Notes: generated by a model not told the origin, from the letters alone. DNA of 64,000 bases from JAXGQD01 sp040766665 (GCA_040766665.1 JAXGQD010000001.1:186001-250000); one strand, 5' to 3'. Counted from the first letter of the stretch, positions 42,579 through 52,340 are shown. Translations and numbers: made by a program.

Positions 42579-43528
42579 GCAGGCCAGGGGAGCCATTGCC
42601 AGCGGATAAACAAGGCTTACGTAATCTCGCTTTGCTGATGGCCTATGATGGGACAGATTTTTGCGGCTGGCAAAGGCAAAAGGCTCTCCCCACCATTCAA
42701 GGAAGCATAGAAAAGGCTTTGGAAAAAATCTGTGCTCATCCGGTGACGCTATACGGCTGCAGTCGTACCGATGCCGGTGTACATGCCCGCGGTCATGTGA
42801 GCAACTTTTTTACCGACTGTCGCATCCCCTGCGAGAAATTACCCCTTGCTCTGGAGGCCTATCTGCCTGATGGGCTCATCTGCCGTGCCGCCTGCGAGGT
42901 AGAGCCGCGTTTCAATGCACGTTTTCGGGCCAAGGGCAAACAATATTCATACTATATTTTGAATACGGCACGGTCGGATCCTTATTGGCAGCGTTTTGCC
43001 CATCATGAGAAACGCCGGCTCAATCTCACAGCGATGGGAGAGGCCTGTCACTATTTGCTCGGTGAACATGATTTTGCGGCTTTTCAGGCCATGGGCAGCC
43101 CGGCTGCCAACGGAACAACGCGGCGGCTTTTTGCAGTTGAAATTTTACAACTGAATCACCAGGCAGCGTTTACTTCACTTTACTCTGCCGCGGACTATAC
43201 GCCAAAAGTGAGTGGCTGGAATCTGCCCGAAGAGCCGCAACATAGTGAGCGCCAAGCCATACTGAACCCCTCCGCCACAGGGGAGGGACTGCTGCGTCTC
43301 GTTGTTCACGGTTCGGGATTCTTGTATAATATGATGCGAATCATCGCCGGGACGCTGCTCTATGTCGGACTGGAAAAAATCAGCCCAGAACAGATTAAAA
43401 TGGCACTGCTCAGCGGAGACCGCAATCTCTGTGGAAAAACTCTGGCGGCCAAGGGTCTTTGTCTCGACAAAGTAGACTATGAACAAATCTTGTTTAACGA
43501 TGAAGGAGTGAACTGCAATGGGACTTAA
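42575..43528 (+). CDS. truA: tRNA pseudouridine synthase A
   Basis: This 317-residue enzyme makes pseudouridine at positions 38-40 of the anticodon arm. The catalytic Asp is in GCSRTDAGVHARGH. MAYDGTDFCGWQRQ near residue 28 and GSGFLYNMMRIIAGTLL near residue 245 (in parts) are further marks. An insertion of about 40 residues, around residues 195-235, makes it longer than usual TruA (about 245-265). The start is a GTG overlapping the ecfT stop. The end overlaps pncB by 11 bases. Confidence 0.95.
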   Translation: MSRPGEPLPADKQGLRNLALLMAYDGTDFCGWQRQKALPTIQGSIEKALEKICAHPVTLYGCSRTDAGVHARGHVSNFFTDCRIPCEKLPLALEAYLPDGLICRAACEVEPRFNARFRAKGKQYSYYILNTARSDPYWQRFAHHEKRRLNLTAMGEACHYLLGEHDFAAFQAMGSPAANGTTRRLFAVEILQLNHQAAFTSLYSAADYTPKVSGWNLPEEPQHSERQAILNPSATGEGLLRLVVHGSGFLYNMMRIIAGTLLYVGLEKISPEQIKMALLSGDRNLCGKTLAAKGLCLDKVDYEQILFNDEGVNCNGT

Positions 43529-44969
43529 CTGGAATGAACGAACGAATCTCTCCATGTTGACGGATTTCTATGAACTCACCATGTCGCGCAGCTACTTGGA
43601 TAACAAGTTGAGCGACACTTATGCTTATTTTGACCTCTACTTCCGTGCTGTACCCGAAAACGGCGGCTATGCCTTAATGGCCGGTGTGGAGCAGATGATT
43701 GACTATCTGCAGAACCTTTCCTTCACCGAGGAGAACATTTCCTTTTTGCGTGGCACCGGTCAGTTCAGCGAAGAATTTCTTGATTATCTGCGTGACTTCG
43801 AGTTTGTCTGCGACGTTTGGGCTATCCCCGAAGGGACACCGCTATTCCCCTCCGAGCCGATTGTGAAGGTCCGCGGACCGATTATCCAGGCTCAGATGAT
43901 CGAAACCATGCTGCTCTTGACCATCAATCACCAAAGCCTGATTGCCACGAAAGCCGCCCGCATCACGCGCGCCTCGGAAGGACGCCCGATTATGGAATTC
44001 GGTGCCCGACGTGCCCAAGGTTACGATGCCTCCGTGCTGGGAGCCAGAGCTGCCTACATCGGTGGTGCAGCGGGGACTTCGTGTACGATTTGTGGTGAAC
44101 AATTTGGTATCCCCCTGGCAGGTACGATGGCACACAGTTTTGTACAGGTTTTTGAGAGCGAATTTGATGCCTTCAAGGCTTATGCCGAATCCTACCCCGA
44201 TAACACCGTCTTGCTGGTGGACACTTACAATACACTGAAATCAGGCATTCCCAATGCCATACGAGTGGCCAAAGAAATTTTGGCCCCTATGGGTAAGAAG
44301 CTCAAAGGCGTGCGCATCGATTCAGGTGACTTGACTTATCTGACCCAGGAAAGCCGCCGCATGCTGGATGAAGCCGGTATGACGGATACCAAAATTACCG
44401 TGTCTAATGCCTTGGATGAATACATTATCCGCGACCTCTTGGTACAAGGTGCGAAGATTGATAGCTTCGGTGTGGGTGAGCGCCTGATTACCTCACGTGC
44501 CGAACCTGTTTTTGGTGGTGTATACAAACTATCAGCCATCGAAAAAGACGGCGAAGTGTACCCGCGCATGAAGATTTCGGATAACCTGGCCAAGGTCACC
44601 ACCCCCTGCAACAAGGAAGTTTGGCGTCTCTACGATAAATCCACAGGCATGGCATTGGCTGACCTGATTACGGTCGCCGGTGAGGAAGTCAGCACCGAGA
44701 GCTACGAGCTCTTTGACCCGGTGCAGACCTGGAAACGAAAGACCGTCACCAATTTCGATGCTGTGAAACTCTTGCAACCGGTTTTTGAAGCAGGAAAGTG
44801 TGTCTATAAACGTCGTGATATCGAAGAAGTTCGCGCCTACTGTACACGCCAAATGGGCACCCTCTGGGATTCCATCAAACGTTTTGAGAATCCGCAGACC
44901 TATTACGTTGACCTCTCTCAGAAACTCTGGGATATTAAAAATGAAATGCTTCACCAAGAGCATCGTTAA
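43518..44969 (+). CDS. pncB: Nicotinate phosphoribosyltransferase
   Basis: This 483-residue enzyme makes nicotinate mononucleotide for NAD salvage. LTDFYELTMS at the start, EFGARRAQGYDASVLGARAAYIGG in parts, and KGVRIDSGDL are signatures of the family. The length fits the Gram-positive type. The ATG follows GAAGGAGTG and overlaps the end of truA, so translation may be coupled. NAD metabolism links it loosely to the NAD(P)HX repair gene at 2967. Confidence 0.95.
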   Translation: MGLNWNERTNLSMLTDFYELTMSRSYLDNKLSDTYAYFDLYFRAVPENGGYALMAGVEQMIDYLQNLSFTEENISFLRGTGQFSEEFLDYLRDFEFVCDVWAIPEGTPLFPSEPIVKVRGPIIQAQMIETMLLLTINHQSLIATKAARITRASEGRPIMEFGARRAQGYDASVLGARAAYIGGAAGTSCTICGEQFGIPLAGTMAHSFVQVFESEFDAFKAYAESYPDNTVLLVDTYNTLKSGIPNAIRVAKEILAPMGKKLKGVRIDSGDLTYLTQESRRMLDEAGMTDTKITVSNALDEYIIRDLLVQGAKIDSFGVGERLITSRAEPVFGGVYKLSAIEKDGEVYPRMKISDNLAKVTTPCNKEVWRLYDKSTGMALADLITVAGEEVSTESYELFDPVQTWKRKTVTNFDAVKLLQPVFEAGKCVYKRRDIEEVRAYCTRQMGTLWDSIKRFENPQTYYVDLSQKLWDIKNEMLHQEHR

Positions 44970-44984
44970 GAAGGAGAAATGCAT

Positions 44985-45464
44985 ATGTCAAAAGCGATTA
45001 TTACCATGGATTCGGGCAAAGTCATCGAGGCTGAACTCTACCCCGAGATTGCACCGATTTCTGTGCAGAATTTCATCGACCTTTGTAACAAAGGTTTCTA
45101 CAACGGCCTCATTTTTCACCGCGTGATTCCCGGCTTCATGATTCAAGGCGGTTGCCCCGATGGCACGGGCATGGGCGGACCGGGCTATAAGATTAAAGGT
45201 GAGTTTGCCGCTAACGGTTTCGATAATCCGCTCAAACATGAGCGCGGCGTGCTCTCTATGGCTAGATCCGGACATCCCGATTCGGCCGGCTCACAGTTTT
45301 TCATCATGCACCAGAATTCCCCCCATCTCGACGGGCAGTATGCCGCTTTTGGCAAGGTGAGCACGGGCATCGAAGTGGTGGACGAAATAGCCGCAACCGA
45401 GACGGGTTTTCAGGACAGACCGAAACAGGAACAAAAGATAAAGAGCATCGAGATTGTTGAGTAA
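44985..45464 (+). CDS. Cyclophilin-type peptidyl-prolyl isomerase
   Basis: This 159-residue cytoplasmic isomerase assists protein folding. FHRVIPGFMIQGG contains the catalytic Arg and Phe region, and MARSGHPDSAGSQFFI with HLDGQYAAFGKV gives the rest of the active site. No signal peptide is present. I chose the ATG at 44985, eight bases after GGAG; the ATG at 44979 is too close. Confidence 0.95.
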   Translation: MSKAIITMDSGKVIEAELYPEIAPISVQNFIDLCNKGFYNGLIFHRVIPGFMIQGGCPDGTGMGGPGYKIKGEFAANGFDNPLKHERGVLSMARSGHPDSAGSQFFIMHQNSPHLDGQYAAFGKVSTGIEVVDEIAATETGFQDRPKQEQKIKSIEIVE

Positions 45465-45503
45465 GGGATCAGGCAAGTCAGCCTAGAGATAAAGGAGCGA
45501 ACT

Positions 45504-45947
45504 ATGTTAAAAGGGATACCGAAAATCATTTCACCGGAACTGCTGCGCGTACTCAGCGAAATGGGGCACTCGGATTGTGTGACCATTGGCGACGGGAACT
45601 TCCCCGGGGAATCGATGGGTGAAAATGCCATCGTCATCCATATGGAAGGGCATGGTGTACCGGAGATCTTGGATGCCATCTTAACCCTGATGCCGCTGGA
45701 CAGCTATGTTAAGCACCCGGTGACCCTGATGCAGGTGACGCCCGGTGATCCGGTCGAAACCCCCATTTGGGAGACCTATAAGGAAATTGTGGCGAAACAT
45801 GAGCCGCAGTTAGAGGATCCCATTGAGAACATGGAGCGTTTTGCCTTCTACGATAAGGTGCGTACGACTTACTGTGTTATCCAAAGCAGCGAAGCGGCAC
45901 TCTACGCTAACATAATTCTGCAGAAGGGTGTTATCGCCCCAGATTAA
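45504..45947 (+). CDS. fucU: RbsD/FucU family sugar mutarotase (FucU type)
   Basis: This 147-residue protein matches L-fucose mutarotase: MLKGIPKIISPELLRVLSEMGH at the start (in parts) and RFAFYDKVRTTYCVIQS near the C-terminus. The family interconverts alpha and beta anomers of fucose or ribose and forms decamer-like rings. His in EMGHSD is the likely catalytic residue. No fucose genes are adjacent, so the sugar is uncertain. AAAGGAG precedes the ATG. Confidence 0.85.
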   Translation: MLKGIPKIISPELLRVLSEMGHSDCVTIGDGNFPGESMGENAIVIHMEGHGVPEILDAILTLMPLDSYVKHPVTLMQVTPGDPVETPIWETYKEIVAKHEPQLEDPIENMERFAFYDKVRTTYCVIQSSEAALYANIILQKGVIAPD

Positions 45948-45995
45948 GCAGAGAAGAATTTTTTACAAGTACTATAAGAAAGATTGGATGAGGAT

Positions 45996-48014
45996 ATGAC
46001 GAAAGATAAAACCTTCTATATTACGACGCCCATTTATTACCCCAGCGGTAATTTACATATCGGACACAGCTACACCACAGTAGCGGCCGATGTCATGGCG
46101 CGCTACAAACGCCTGAAGGGCTACGACGTCATGTTCCTGACCGGTACGGATGAGCACGGCCAAAAGATACAGGAGAGAGCGGCTGCGGCAGGTATGGCTC
46201 CGCAGGCTTTTGTCGATGAAATCGTCGAGGGCATTCACCGCCTCTGGTCTCTGCTTAATATCAGCCACGATCGTTTTATCCGGACCACTGATGAAGCCCA
46301 CGAGAAATCGGTGCAGGCTATTTTCCAAAAGCTCTACGACCAGGGAGATATATACCTCTCCGAATACGAGGGTTGGTATTGTACGCCCGATGAATCCTTT
46401 TGGACCGAGAGTCAGCTGAAAGACGGCAAATGCCCGGAATGTGGCCGTGAGGTACATCTGACCAAGGAATCGTCATACTTTTTCCGTATGTCCAAGTATC
46501 AGGACCGCCTAATTGAATTGCTGGAAAATAATCCGGATTTTGTGCAGCCGCAGTCTCGGGCACACGAGATGCTCAACAATTTTTTGCGTCCCGGTCTCGA
46601 AGATCTGGCTGTTTCACGCACCTCTTTTGACTGGGGCGTCAAAGTGCCCTTTGACGAAAGGCATGTCATCTATGTATGGGTCGACGCGCTTTCCAACTAT
46701 ATTACGGCTCTGGGCTATCCCAATACTGACGGGGATTTTTCCCGTTACTGGCCTGCAGACGTGCAATTGGTCGGGAAGGACATCATTCGCTTTCATACGC
46801 TGATATGGCCGGCACTGCTGATGGCGCTGGATTTGCCCTTACCCAAGCAGGTTTACGGTCATGGCTGGTTGTTGATGAATGGTGGCAAAATGTCCAAGTC
46901 GCTCGGCAACGTCGTTGACCCTGCCGTGCTCTGTGAGCGTTACGGGGTGGATGCCATCCGCTATTTCCTTTTGCGTGAAGTACCCTTCGGTGCCGATGGC
47001 AGCTTCTCCAATGAGGCTTTGGTGCAACGTATCAACCTGGATTTAGCCAATGACCTGGGCAACCTGCTCAGCCGCAGTACGGCCATGATTAAAAAGTACT
47101 TTGACGGAGTCGTGCCCACCGTGCGTGAGGCCGGCCCCGAAGATGAAGCTTTGGAATCCGAGGCTGCCGGACTGAAAGACCGTGTTGAGACCCTTTTGGA
47201 TAAACTGCAATTCAGCCAGGTGCTGGTCGAAATATGGAAATTTATCGGTTCGGCAAATAAGTATATCGATTTGACTACGCCTTGGATTCTGGCTAAAGAT
47301 CCGGCCAAACAGGCACGCTTAGCCGCTGTTCTGGCCAACTTGGCCGAAGCCCTGCGTGTCGTGGCTATTCTTATTCAACCCTTCGTGCCTGAAACCGGAC
47401 CGAAGATTTTTGAGGCCATTCGCCAAGCCGCGACCCCCGAAAATACCGCATGGGAACAAGCGGCAGTCTGGGGAGCCTGGCAGGCGACTGAGCCCCTGCA
47501 GGCCTGCGCCCCTGTTTTCCCGCGCCTTGACCTGGATGCGGAAATCGATGCCATGAATGCCTTGCTGCAACCCGCAGAAGAAGCAAGTCCTGAGCAAGCC
47601 CCGCAGGCGCAGACAGCCGAGCAGGAAAAATCCAGCAAGAAAGCGCAAGCGGAGAGTAAAGCGGATAACACGGAAGGTGTCATCAGCAATATTGACTTTG
47701 CCGACTTCGAGAAAGTGCATTTCCTGACCGCTGTCGTTGAGGCTTGTGAAAAAGTGGAGGGTGCAGACCGCCTCCTTTGCTCGCAGCTTGATGTAGGTGC
47801 TTTGGGCAAAAGACAGGTCGTATCGGGGATTGCCAATTCCTATGCCCCCGAGGAACTGGTCGGTAAAACCGTTATATTGGTCGAGAACCTCAAACCCAGA
47901 AAAATTCGTGGCAAAGAATCGCACGGCATGCTCTTATGCGCCACGGCGGAGGACGGAAGCTATCGCCTGCTGGCGGTGGACGGCAGCGTGCCGGCCGGAT
48001 CCGGTGTGGGCTGA
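45996..48014 (+). CDS. metG: Methionyl-tRNA synthetase with C-terminal tRNA-binding domain
   Basis: This 672-residue enzyme charges tRNA-Met. The HIGH motif is at residues 21-24, KMSKS is in GGKMSKSLGNVVDP, and a CPEC pair lies in the zinc knuckle region. The C-terminal Trbp111-like domain (about 565-672) has NLKPRKIRGKESHGM. An Ala/Gln/Glu/Lys-rich linker of about 45 residues joins the two. The start is uncertain: a TTG at 45984 is in frame, and ATG 45996 has only a close GAGG. The tatD start overlaps the stop. Confidence 0.95.
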   Translation: MTKDKTFYITTPIYYPSGNLHIGHSYTTVAADVMARYKRLKGYDVMFLTGTDEHGQKIQERAAAAGMAPQAFVDEIVEGIHRLWSLLNISHDRFIRTTDEAHEKSVQAIFQKLYDQGDIYLSEYEGWYCTPDESFWTESQLKDGKCPECGREVHLTKESSYFFRMSKYQDRLIELLENNPDFVQPQSRAHEMLNNFLRPGLEDLAVSRTSFDWGVKVPFDERHVIYVWVDALSNYITALGYPNTDGDFSRYWPADVQLVGKDIIRFHTLIWPALLMALDLPLPKQVYGHGWLLMNGGKMSKSLGNVVDPAVLCERYGVDAIRYFLLREVPFGADGSFSNEALVQRINLDLANDLGNLLSRSTAMIKKYFDGVVPTVREAGPEDEALESEAAGLKDRVETLLDKLQFSQVLVEIWKFIGSANKYIDLTTPWILAKDPAKQARLAAVLANLAEALRVVAILIQPFVPETGPKIFEAIRQAATPENTAWEQAAVWGAWQATEPLQACAPVFPRLDLDAEIDAMNALLQPAEEASPEQAPQAQTAEQEKSSKKAQAESKADNTEGVISNIDFADFEKVHFLTAVVEACEKVEGADRLLCSQLDVGALGKRQVVSGIANSYAPEELVGKTVILVENLKPRKIRGKESHGMLLCATAEDGSYRLLAVDGSVPAGSGVG

Positions 48015-48802
48015 TGCGGCTTTTTGACTCCCATGCCCATCTGAGCGATGAGCAGTTTCAAGACGATTTCGAGTCGGTCTTGACGCGAGCGGTGGAAGCC
48101 GGGGTGGAGCGGATCCTTTTGCCCGCTTCAGACTTGGCCGACAGTCACAAAATCATCAAACTGATTGAGCAGCAGCCCGAAAGGCTTGTGGCGGCTGTGG
48201 GTGTGCACCCACATGAAGCCAAATCATATAATCAGGAAAGCGAAAGCGAGCTGGCGCGTTTGTTGCAGCATGCGCAAGTCGTGGCGGTGGGCGAGATCGG
48301 TTTGGATTATCACTACGATTTTTCGCCGCGTGAGCAACAAAAGGCCGTATTCAAAGCACAACTGCGTTTGGCTCATGAGTATGGCAAAACCCTCGTCCTG
48401 CATGACCGGGAAGCCCACGGTGATTTTCTTGAAGTCCTGCAAACGGCCAAGCGCGAAGGTTTACTTGCGGAACAAGCCGGTGTGGTGCACTGCTACGGCG
48501 GTAGTTGGGAATTTGCAAAACAGCTTCTGCAGCTGGGCTTTTATCTAGGCTTTGACGGACCGATCACCTTCAAGAATGCCCGCCAGTCCCACGAAGTAAT
48601 CCGTAATATGCCGCAGGACCGTCTATTGATCGAAACCGACAGCCCCTACCTCAGCCCGGTGCCTTATCGCGGTAAACGCAACGAACCCGCCTATGTGCTG
48701 GAAGTCTGTCGCAAGATCGCAGAATTGTGGCAAAAGCCGCTCGCCGAAGTCGCAGAACTCAGCTACCAAAACACGCTGCGCCTTTTCGGCCTCTTTTCGT
48801 AG
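48014..48802 (+). CDS. tatD: TatD family metal-dependent deoxyribonuclease
   Basis: This 262-residue TIM-barrel hydrolase shows the family metal ligands: DSHAHL at residues 5-10, GEIGLDYHYD, HDREAHGD, VHCYGG and ETDSPYL. TatD-type enzymes act as 3'-5' nucleases in DNA repair or tRNA quality control; the exact role is not shown here. The metG-tatD pair is common in Firmicutes. The ATG shares bases with the metG TGA. Confidence 0.94.
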   Translation: MRLFDSHAHLSDEQFQDDFESVLTRAVEAGVERILLPASDLADSHKIIKLIEQQPERLVAAVGVHPHEAKSYNQESESELARLLQHAQVVAVGEIGLDYHYDFSPREQQKAVFKAQLRLAHEYGKTLVLHDREAHGDFLEVLQTAKREGLLAEQAGVVHCYGGSWEFAKQLLQLGFYLGFDGPITFKNARQSHEVIRNMPQDRLLIETDSPYLSPVPYRGKRNEPAYVLEVCRKIAELWQKPLAEVAELSYQNTLRLFGLFS

Positions 48803-48950
48803 TGCTTTATGATCTTTACTTTGGCGCAGGTTTACAAGCACGGCGAATGTGTGAGATAAAGGAAGTGACAGAAGTCGGGAGACTTTTGCCCTTATGGAAA
48901 AGAATTTGCGTGAAACCAAACGGTGACAGAACCTTTGTCGAGGTGATCAT

Positions 48951-49925
48951 ATGAAAAAAATGAGCCTAAAAATCAGTCTGACAGCCCTTTTATTAAGCCT
49001 CAGCCTAGGCGCGACTTCATGTGCCGCATTAGGCCGGGCGATTATCGGTGGCGGCGAGCCGAGCACCACGCGTGCGACGACTAAGTCGGTCACGAGCCAA
49101 GCGACGAGCAGCAGCTCAGCCGCAACAACGGAAGCTCAAACAACAGCAACAACGACAACGGCAGCTACAACGACCGCAGCAACAACGCTCGCGCCTACCA
49201 CAGCAGCGCAGACGACCGCTGCTGCCACGAGCGCTTCGCCCACGACGGCAGCCTCAAGTTCTGCAGCGACGAACGCCGCGGCGGGACTGGGAGAAGCCAC
49301 AGCGCACAGGGTCAGCCTTAGTTTGCCAAGCGGCTGGAGCGAGTTTAAGACGATTGCCGATTTGTCACAAATGTTTTCTACGCCTGCGGACGATCCGGAG
49401 CGCTATGCTTTTGCCGGTGAAGGGCCGTACAGCTACATGTATATTTACAACGTCGAAAAGGCACCAGACTTCACAAAAATCGAAGAACTCGCGGCAGATT
49501 TCAAAGCAGCGGAGGCGGGCAGCGACAGGGATGCGGCTCTGGCGGAATATATCGGCTATGGCTATACCGAAAAAGAGCTCAATGATTTGTTGCTTGTGGT
49601 GGATGGCAAGCCGGTGAGCGATGCACAGAAAGACTACATGGTGGAAGAAAATTATCTGCGCAACTACCTCTATACCTTAGAGTCAGATGACCCGGAATTC
49701 GTCTTGGATAAGTACGGTGATTTAAGCGTCAATAATAAAACTACACCCTATGTGACATACACCAGGGGCGTGACTGACGGTACGCCTTTAAAGTACATGG
49801 AAGTCGATATTTTGGTTGACGGTCAAATGTATCTGATCTGTGCCTGGACCAATGAAGAAGATTTCGCGCTTGCGGAGGCGGAGATTCAAAAGGTCTTTAG
49901 CTCCGTCACCTTCACTAAGAAGTAA
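48951..49925 (+). CDS. Lipoprotein with Thr/Ala/Ser-rich linker, unknown function
   Basis: This 324-residue protein has a lipoprotein signal peptide with the probable lipidated Cys24 in GATSCA. Residues about 40-125 are almost only Thr, Ala, Ser and Gln, a likely wall-spanning, perhaps glycosylated linker. The C-terminal 190 residues are a soluble domain beginning VSLSLPSGWSEF, containing tyrosine-rich YSYMYIYN and ending in a strand pattern. I do not recognise a named family with confidence; it loosely resembles Firmicute lipoproteins of the PsbP-like or DUF type. GAGGTGATC precedes the ATG, and a terminator follows. Confidence 0.7.
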   Translation: MKKMSLKISLTALLLSLSLGATSCAALGRAIIGGGEPSTTRATTKSVTSQATSSSSAATTEAQTTATTTTAATTTAATTLAPTTAAQTTAAATSASPTTAASSSAATNAAAGLGEATAHRVSLSLPSGWSEFKTIADLSQMFSTPADDPERYAFAGEGPYSYMYIYNVEKAPDFTKIEELAADFKAAEAGSDRDAALAEYIGYGYTEKELNDLLLVVDGKPVSDAQKDYMVEENYLRNYLYTLESDDPEFVLDKYGDLSVNNKTTPYVTYTRGVTDGTPLKYMEVDILVDGQMYLICAWTNEEDFALAEAEIQKVFSSVTFTKK

Positions 49926-49948
49926 ACAAGCTGCCAAAAGCAGAAAGG

Positions 49949-49983
49949 TGCTGCTTCCTCAAACACAAGGGAGCAGCATTTTT
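49949..49983 (+). terminator. Rho-independent terminator after the lipoprotein gene
   Basis: A ten-base stem, TGCTGCTTCC at 49949-49958 against GGGAGCAGCA at 49969-49978 with one G-T pair, is followed by TTTTTAG. Confidence 0.8.
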
Positions 49984-50001
49984 AGATAAACGGAAAGAAG
50001 C

Positions 50002-50817
50002 ATGACAGAAGAGCAAAATCACAAAGACAACGGCCTGAAGCGTGTTTTACGGCGTATCTGGTCACCACGCAACCGAATATTTCTTATACTCAGCCTATTG
50101 ATTGTCAGCCTTTTGACTGTGCTGCTCTTGACGACCCTAATGCAAAGACCTAAGACAGACGAGGAACTGCCCACTCCGCCACGCACGCTTTTGCGCAAAT
50201 TTGGGGCGGACTTCAGTTCGTGGCAGGACCCCAACAGTATTGATTACGACACGCTGGCGCTGCGCTTGGATTTTGCCATTCTGCGAGCCGGTTTCACGGG
50301 TCATGACACCGGAACCGCACTTAAATCGGATAATGCCTTTGAGGAGCATTACAAAAATTTTAACGAGCGAAATGTGCCGATTGGAGTGTACTGGTATTCC
50401 TGTGCGGACAGTGTGGAAAAAGCGGTGGCGGAAGCGCAGGCGGTGCTGCGTCATATCAAGGGCAAAAACATCAGCTACCCCGTCTTCTTCGATACAGAAG
50501 ACGAGTATTTCCAAATCATGGCCAGTCCCGAGGTGCTGACCGATGCCGCGCTGGCCTTTTGCCAAACCATTGAAGCGGCCGGTTATAAGGCAGGCATTTA
50601 TTCGCATGCCTACTGGTTCAGAGACCGCATGGAGCTGGAGCGCTTGAGTGATTACGAAATATGGCTGGCCTCCTGGAATGAGGTGCCTGAGCAAGGGGTG
50701 CCCTATGATATTCTGCAGTTCACGGAAGAGGGGCGTCTGGCGGGATATGACGGTCCCTTAGATCTGAATTTTTCGAACAAAGATTATCAGCGCAAAAGTC
50801 AGCCAGTTATTAAATAG
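50002..50817 (+). CDS. Membrane-anchored GH25 muramidase
   Basis: This 271-residue protein has a short basic cytoplasmic start, one membrane helix near residues 27-46, then a GH25 (Chalaropsis-type lysozyme) domain from about residue 65. GADFSSWQ and PVFFDTEDE hold the acidic catalytic residues of the family, and YDILQFTEEG near the C-terminus is typical of the last strand. It should hydrolyse the glycan strand of peptidoglycan while tethered to the membrane. It follows the lipoprotein gene after a terminator, with GGAAAG before the ATG. Confidence 0.87.
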   Translation: MTEEQNHKDNGLKRVLRRIWSPRNRIFLILSLLIVSLLTVLLLTTLMQRPKTDEELPTPPRTLLRKFGADFSSWQDPNSIDYDTLALRLDFAILRAGFTGHDTGTALKSDNAFEEHYKNFNERNVPIGVYWYSCADSVEKAVAEAQAVLRHIKGKNISYPVFFDTEDEYFQIMASPEVLTDAALAFCQTIEAAGYKAGIYSHAYWFRDRMELERLSDYEIWLASWNEVPEQGVPYDILQFTEEGRLAGYDGPLDLNFSNKDYQRKSQPVIK

Positions 50818-50940
50818 GCGCTTTCCCAGCTTTAATTACACTAGGCTAACGAAGCCCAAATTTAGGCTTTATCTTGGCGTTGTACTTACATTTTTGCCGA
50901 AAGTATGAGATAATTAGTGTGTTTGATTACGGAGGAAAAA

Positions 50941-51438
50941 ATGGAATTTAAGATTAACGATACGGTGATGTATGGGAACTGCGATATCTGCAAGATTGTC
51001 GATATCCGCAACGAAAAGTTCAGTGACAATGAACAGCTTTATTACGTACTAAAGCCTGTATACGATGAACGCTCTACCATTTACTGCCCTGTAGACAGCG
51101 AATTGGTCAAACTGCGTAAGCTTCTGACGAAGGATGAAGTCTATGAATTAATCGCTCTGATGCCTGATACCGAGACAGAGTGGATTGAAAACGACCAGGA
51201 AAGAAAGCAACGCTTCAATGATTTATTGCGCAACGGCAATCATCAGCAACTGGTGAAATTGCTGAAGACGCTCTATTACAACCGCGAACTTAAAACACGC
51301 GAAGGTAAAAAGTTCTATGCCGCGGATGAACGCGTCATGAAAGAAGCCGAGAAAATCGTTCACGGGGAAATCGCCCATGTCCTGGACATCAGTCTCGAGG
51401 AAGTCGTCCCTTTTATCACAGGCCAGTTGGCGGTTTGA
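50941..51438 (+). CDS. CarD/CdnL-like RNA polymerase-binding regulator
   Basis: This 165-residue protein has an N-terminal CarD_CdnL_TRCF domain (about 1-60, INDTVMYGNCDICKIVDI and YYVLKPVYDERSTIYCPVD in parts) that binds the polymerase beta subunit, and a helical C-terminal part that in CarD touches promoter DNA. Such proteins stabilise open complexes. I start at the ATG at 50941 after GGAGGAAAAA; an in-frame TTG/GTG upstream at 50917 is less likely. A terminator follows. Confidence 0.85.
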   Translation: MEFKINDTVMYGNCDICKIVDIRNEKFSDNEQLYYVLKPVYDERSTIYCPVDSELVKLRKLLTKDEVYELIALMPDTETEWIENDQERKQRFNDLLRNGNHQQLVKLLKTLYYNRELKTREGKKFYAADERVMKEAEKIVHGEIAHVLDISLEEVVPFITGQLAV

Positions 51439-51490
51439 GTTTCGTATTAACCGCACAACTTTAACGCTCACTCATGGTTTTTAGCATATA

Positions 51491-51527
51491 AGCTGATTTG
51501 AGATGCAAAATCAAATCAGCTTTTTTG
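51491..51527 (+). terminator. Rho-independent terminator after the CarD-like gene
   Basis: AGCTGATTTG at 51491-51500 pairs perfectly with CAAATCAGCT at 51512-51521, followed by TTTTTTGAA. Confidence 0.85.
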
Positions 51528-51604
51528 AACGATGACGCTTGTGGGCGATTAAGCGGCATACTGCATTTTAGTATTTACTAAAAAAATTCGAAGGAGGTGT
51601 TTCT

Positions 51605-52294
51605 ATGGGTCACTTTGAGTATTTACGTGATCTGAATTTTGATTCAATCTTATTGCGAATCATACTTGCGCTGATGGTAGGGGGCATCCTGGGTTTAGAA
51701 CGTGGACGAAAAAATCGCGCAGCCGGTTTTCGCACCTATATTCTTGTGTGTTTAGGTGCGACCTTGGTGATGATGACCAATCAATTCGTTTATCAGCAAT
51801 TTAATGCATCGGATCCCACACGGCTGGGTGCACAGGTGATTTCCGGTATCGGCTTTTTGGGAGCGGGTACAATCTTGCTGACCGGGAGAAATCAAGTCAA
51901 GGGTATAACGACGGCCGCAGGACTTTGGACTGCCGCCTGCTGTGGTCTCGCAATCGGCATAGGTTTCTATGAAGGAGCACTGTTGGGTGCTGTCGTGATT
52001 CTCTTAGTGATGACTGTGCTAACGAAGGTGGATGATTTTTTCAATCAACGCTCAAAACAAATCGACCTCTATGTCGAGTTTGAAAATCACACTGCTCTGC
52101 GAGAGTTCATCGGCTATCTTCGGAACAATAATTATGATGTGCAGGACCTGCATTTAACCGGTGAGAAAAAGAAAGAGACGCCTAGTCCGATTTCTGCGAC
52201 CCTGTCTGTTTTTTCTGCGAACAGAATTTTGCATGCAGAAGTGATTTCTGAATTGCATGAAGTGAAAGGTGTCTACTTTATTGAAGAGATTTAG
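51605..52294 (+). CDS. MgtC/SapB family membrane protein
   Basis: This 229-residue protein has four or five membrane helices in its first 145 residues with the MgtC signature pieces GGILGLERGRKNRAAGFRTYILVCLGA (in parts), QVISGIGFLGAG and GITTAAGLWTAA. The C-terminal 80 residues are a soluble ACT-like domain. MgtC proteins support growth at low magnesium or inside hosts and can modulate the F-ATPase; the role here is open. AAGGAGG precedes the ATG. The 3' gap carries a GGCAAAA word and the insertion sequence. Confidence 0.88.
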   Translation: MGHFEYLRDLNFDSILLRIILALMVGGILGLERGRKNRAAGFRTYILVCLGATLVMMTNQFVYQQFNASDPTRLGAQVISGIGFLGAGTILLTGRNQVKGITTAAGLWTAACCGLAIGIGFYEGALLGAVVILLVMTVLTKVDDFFNQRSKQIDLYVEFENHTALREFIGYLRNNNYDVQDLHLTGEKKKETPSPISATLSVFSANRILHAEVISELHEVKGVYFIEEI

Positions 52295-52340
52295 GCAAAA
52301 GCCACGTCCGGCTATTCTCCTGCACCCCTCGTCTCAGACT

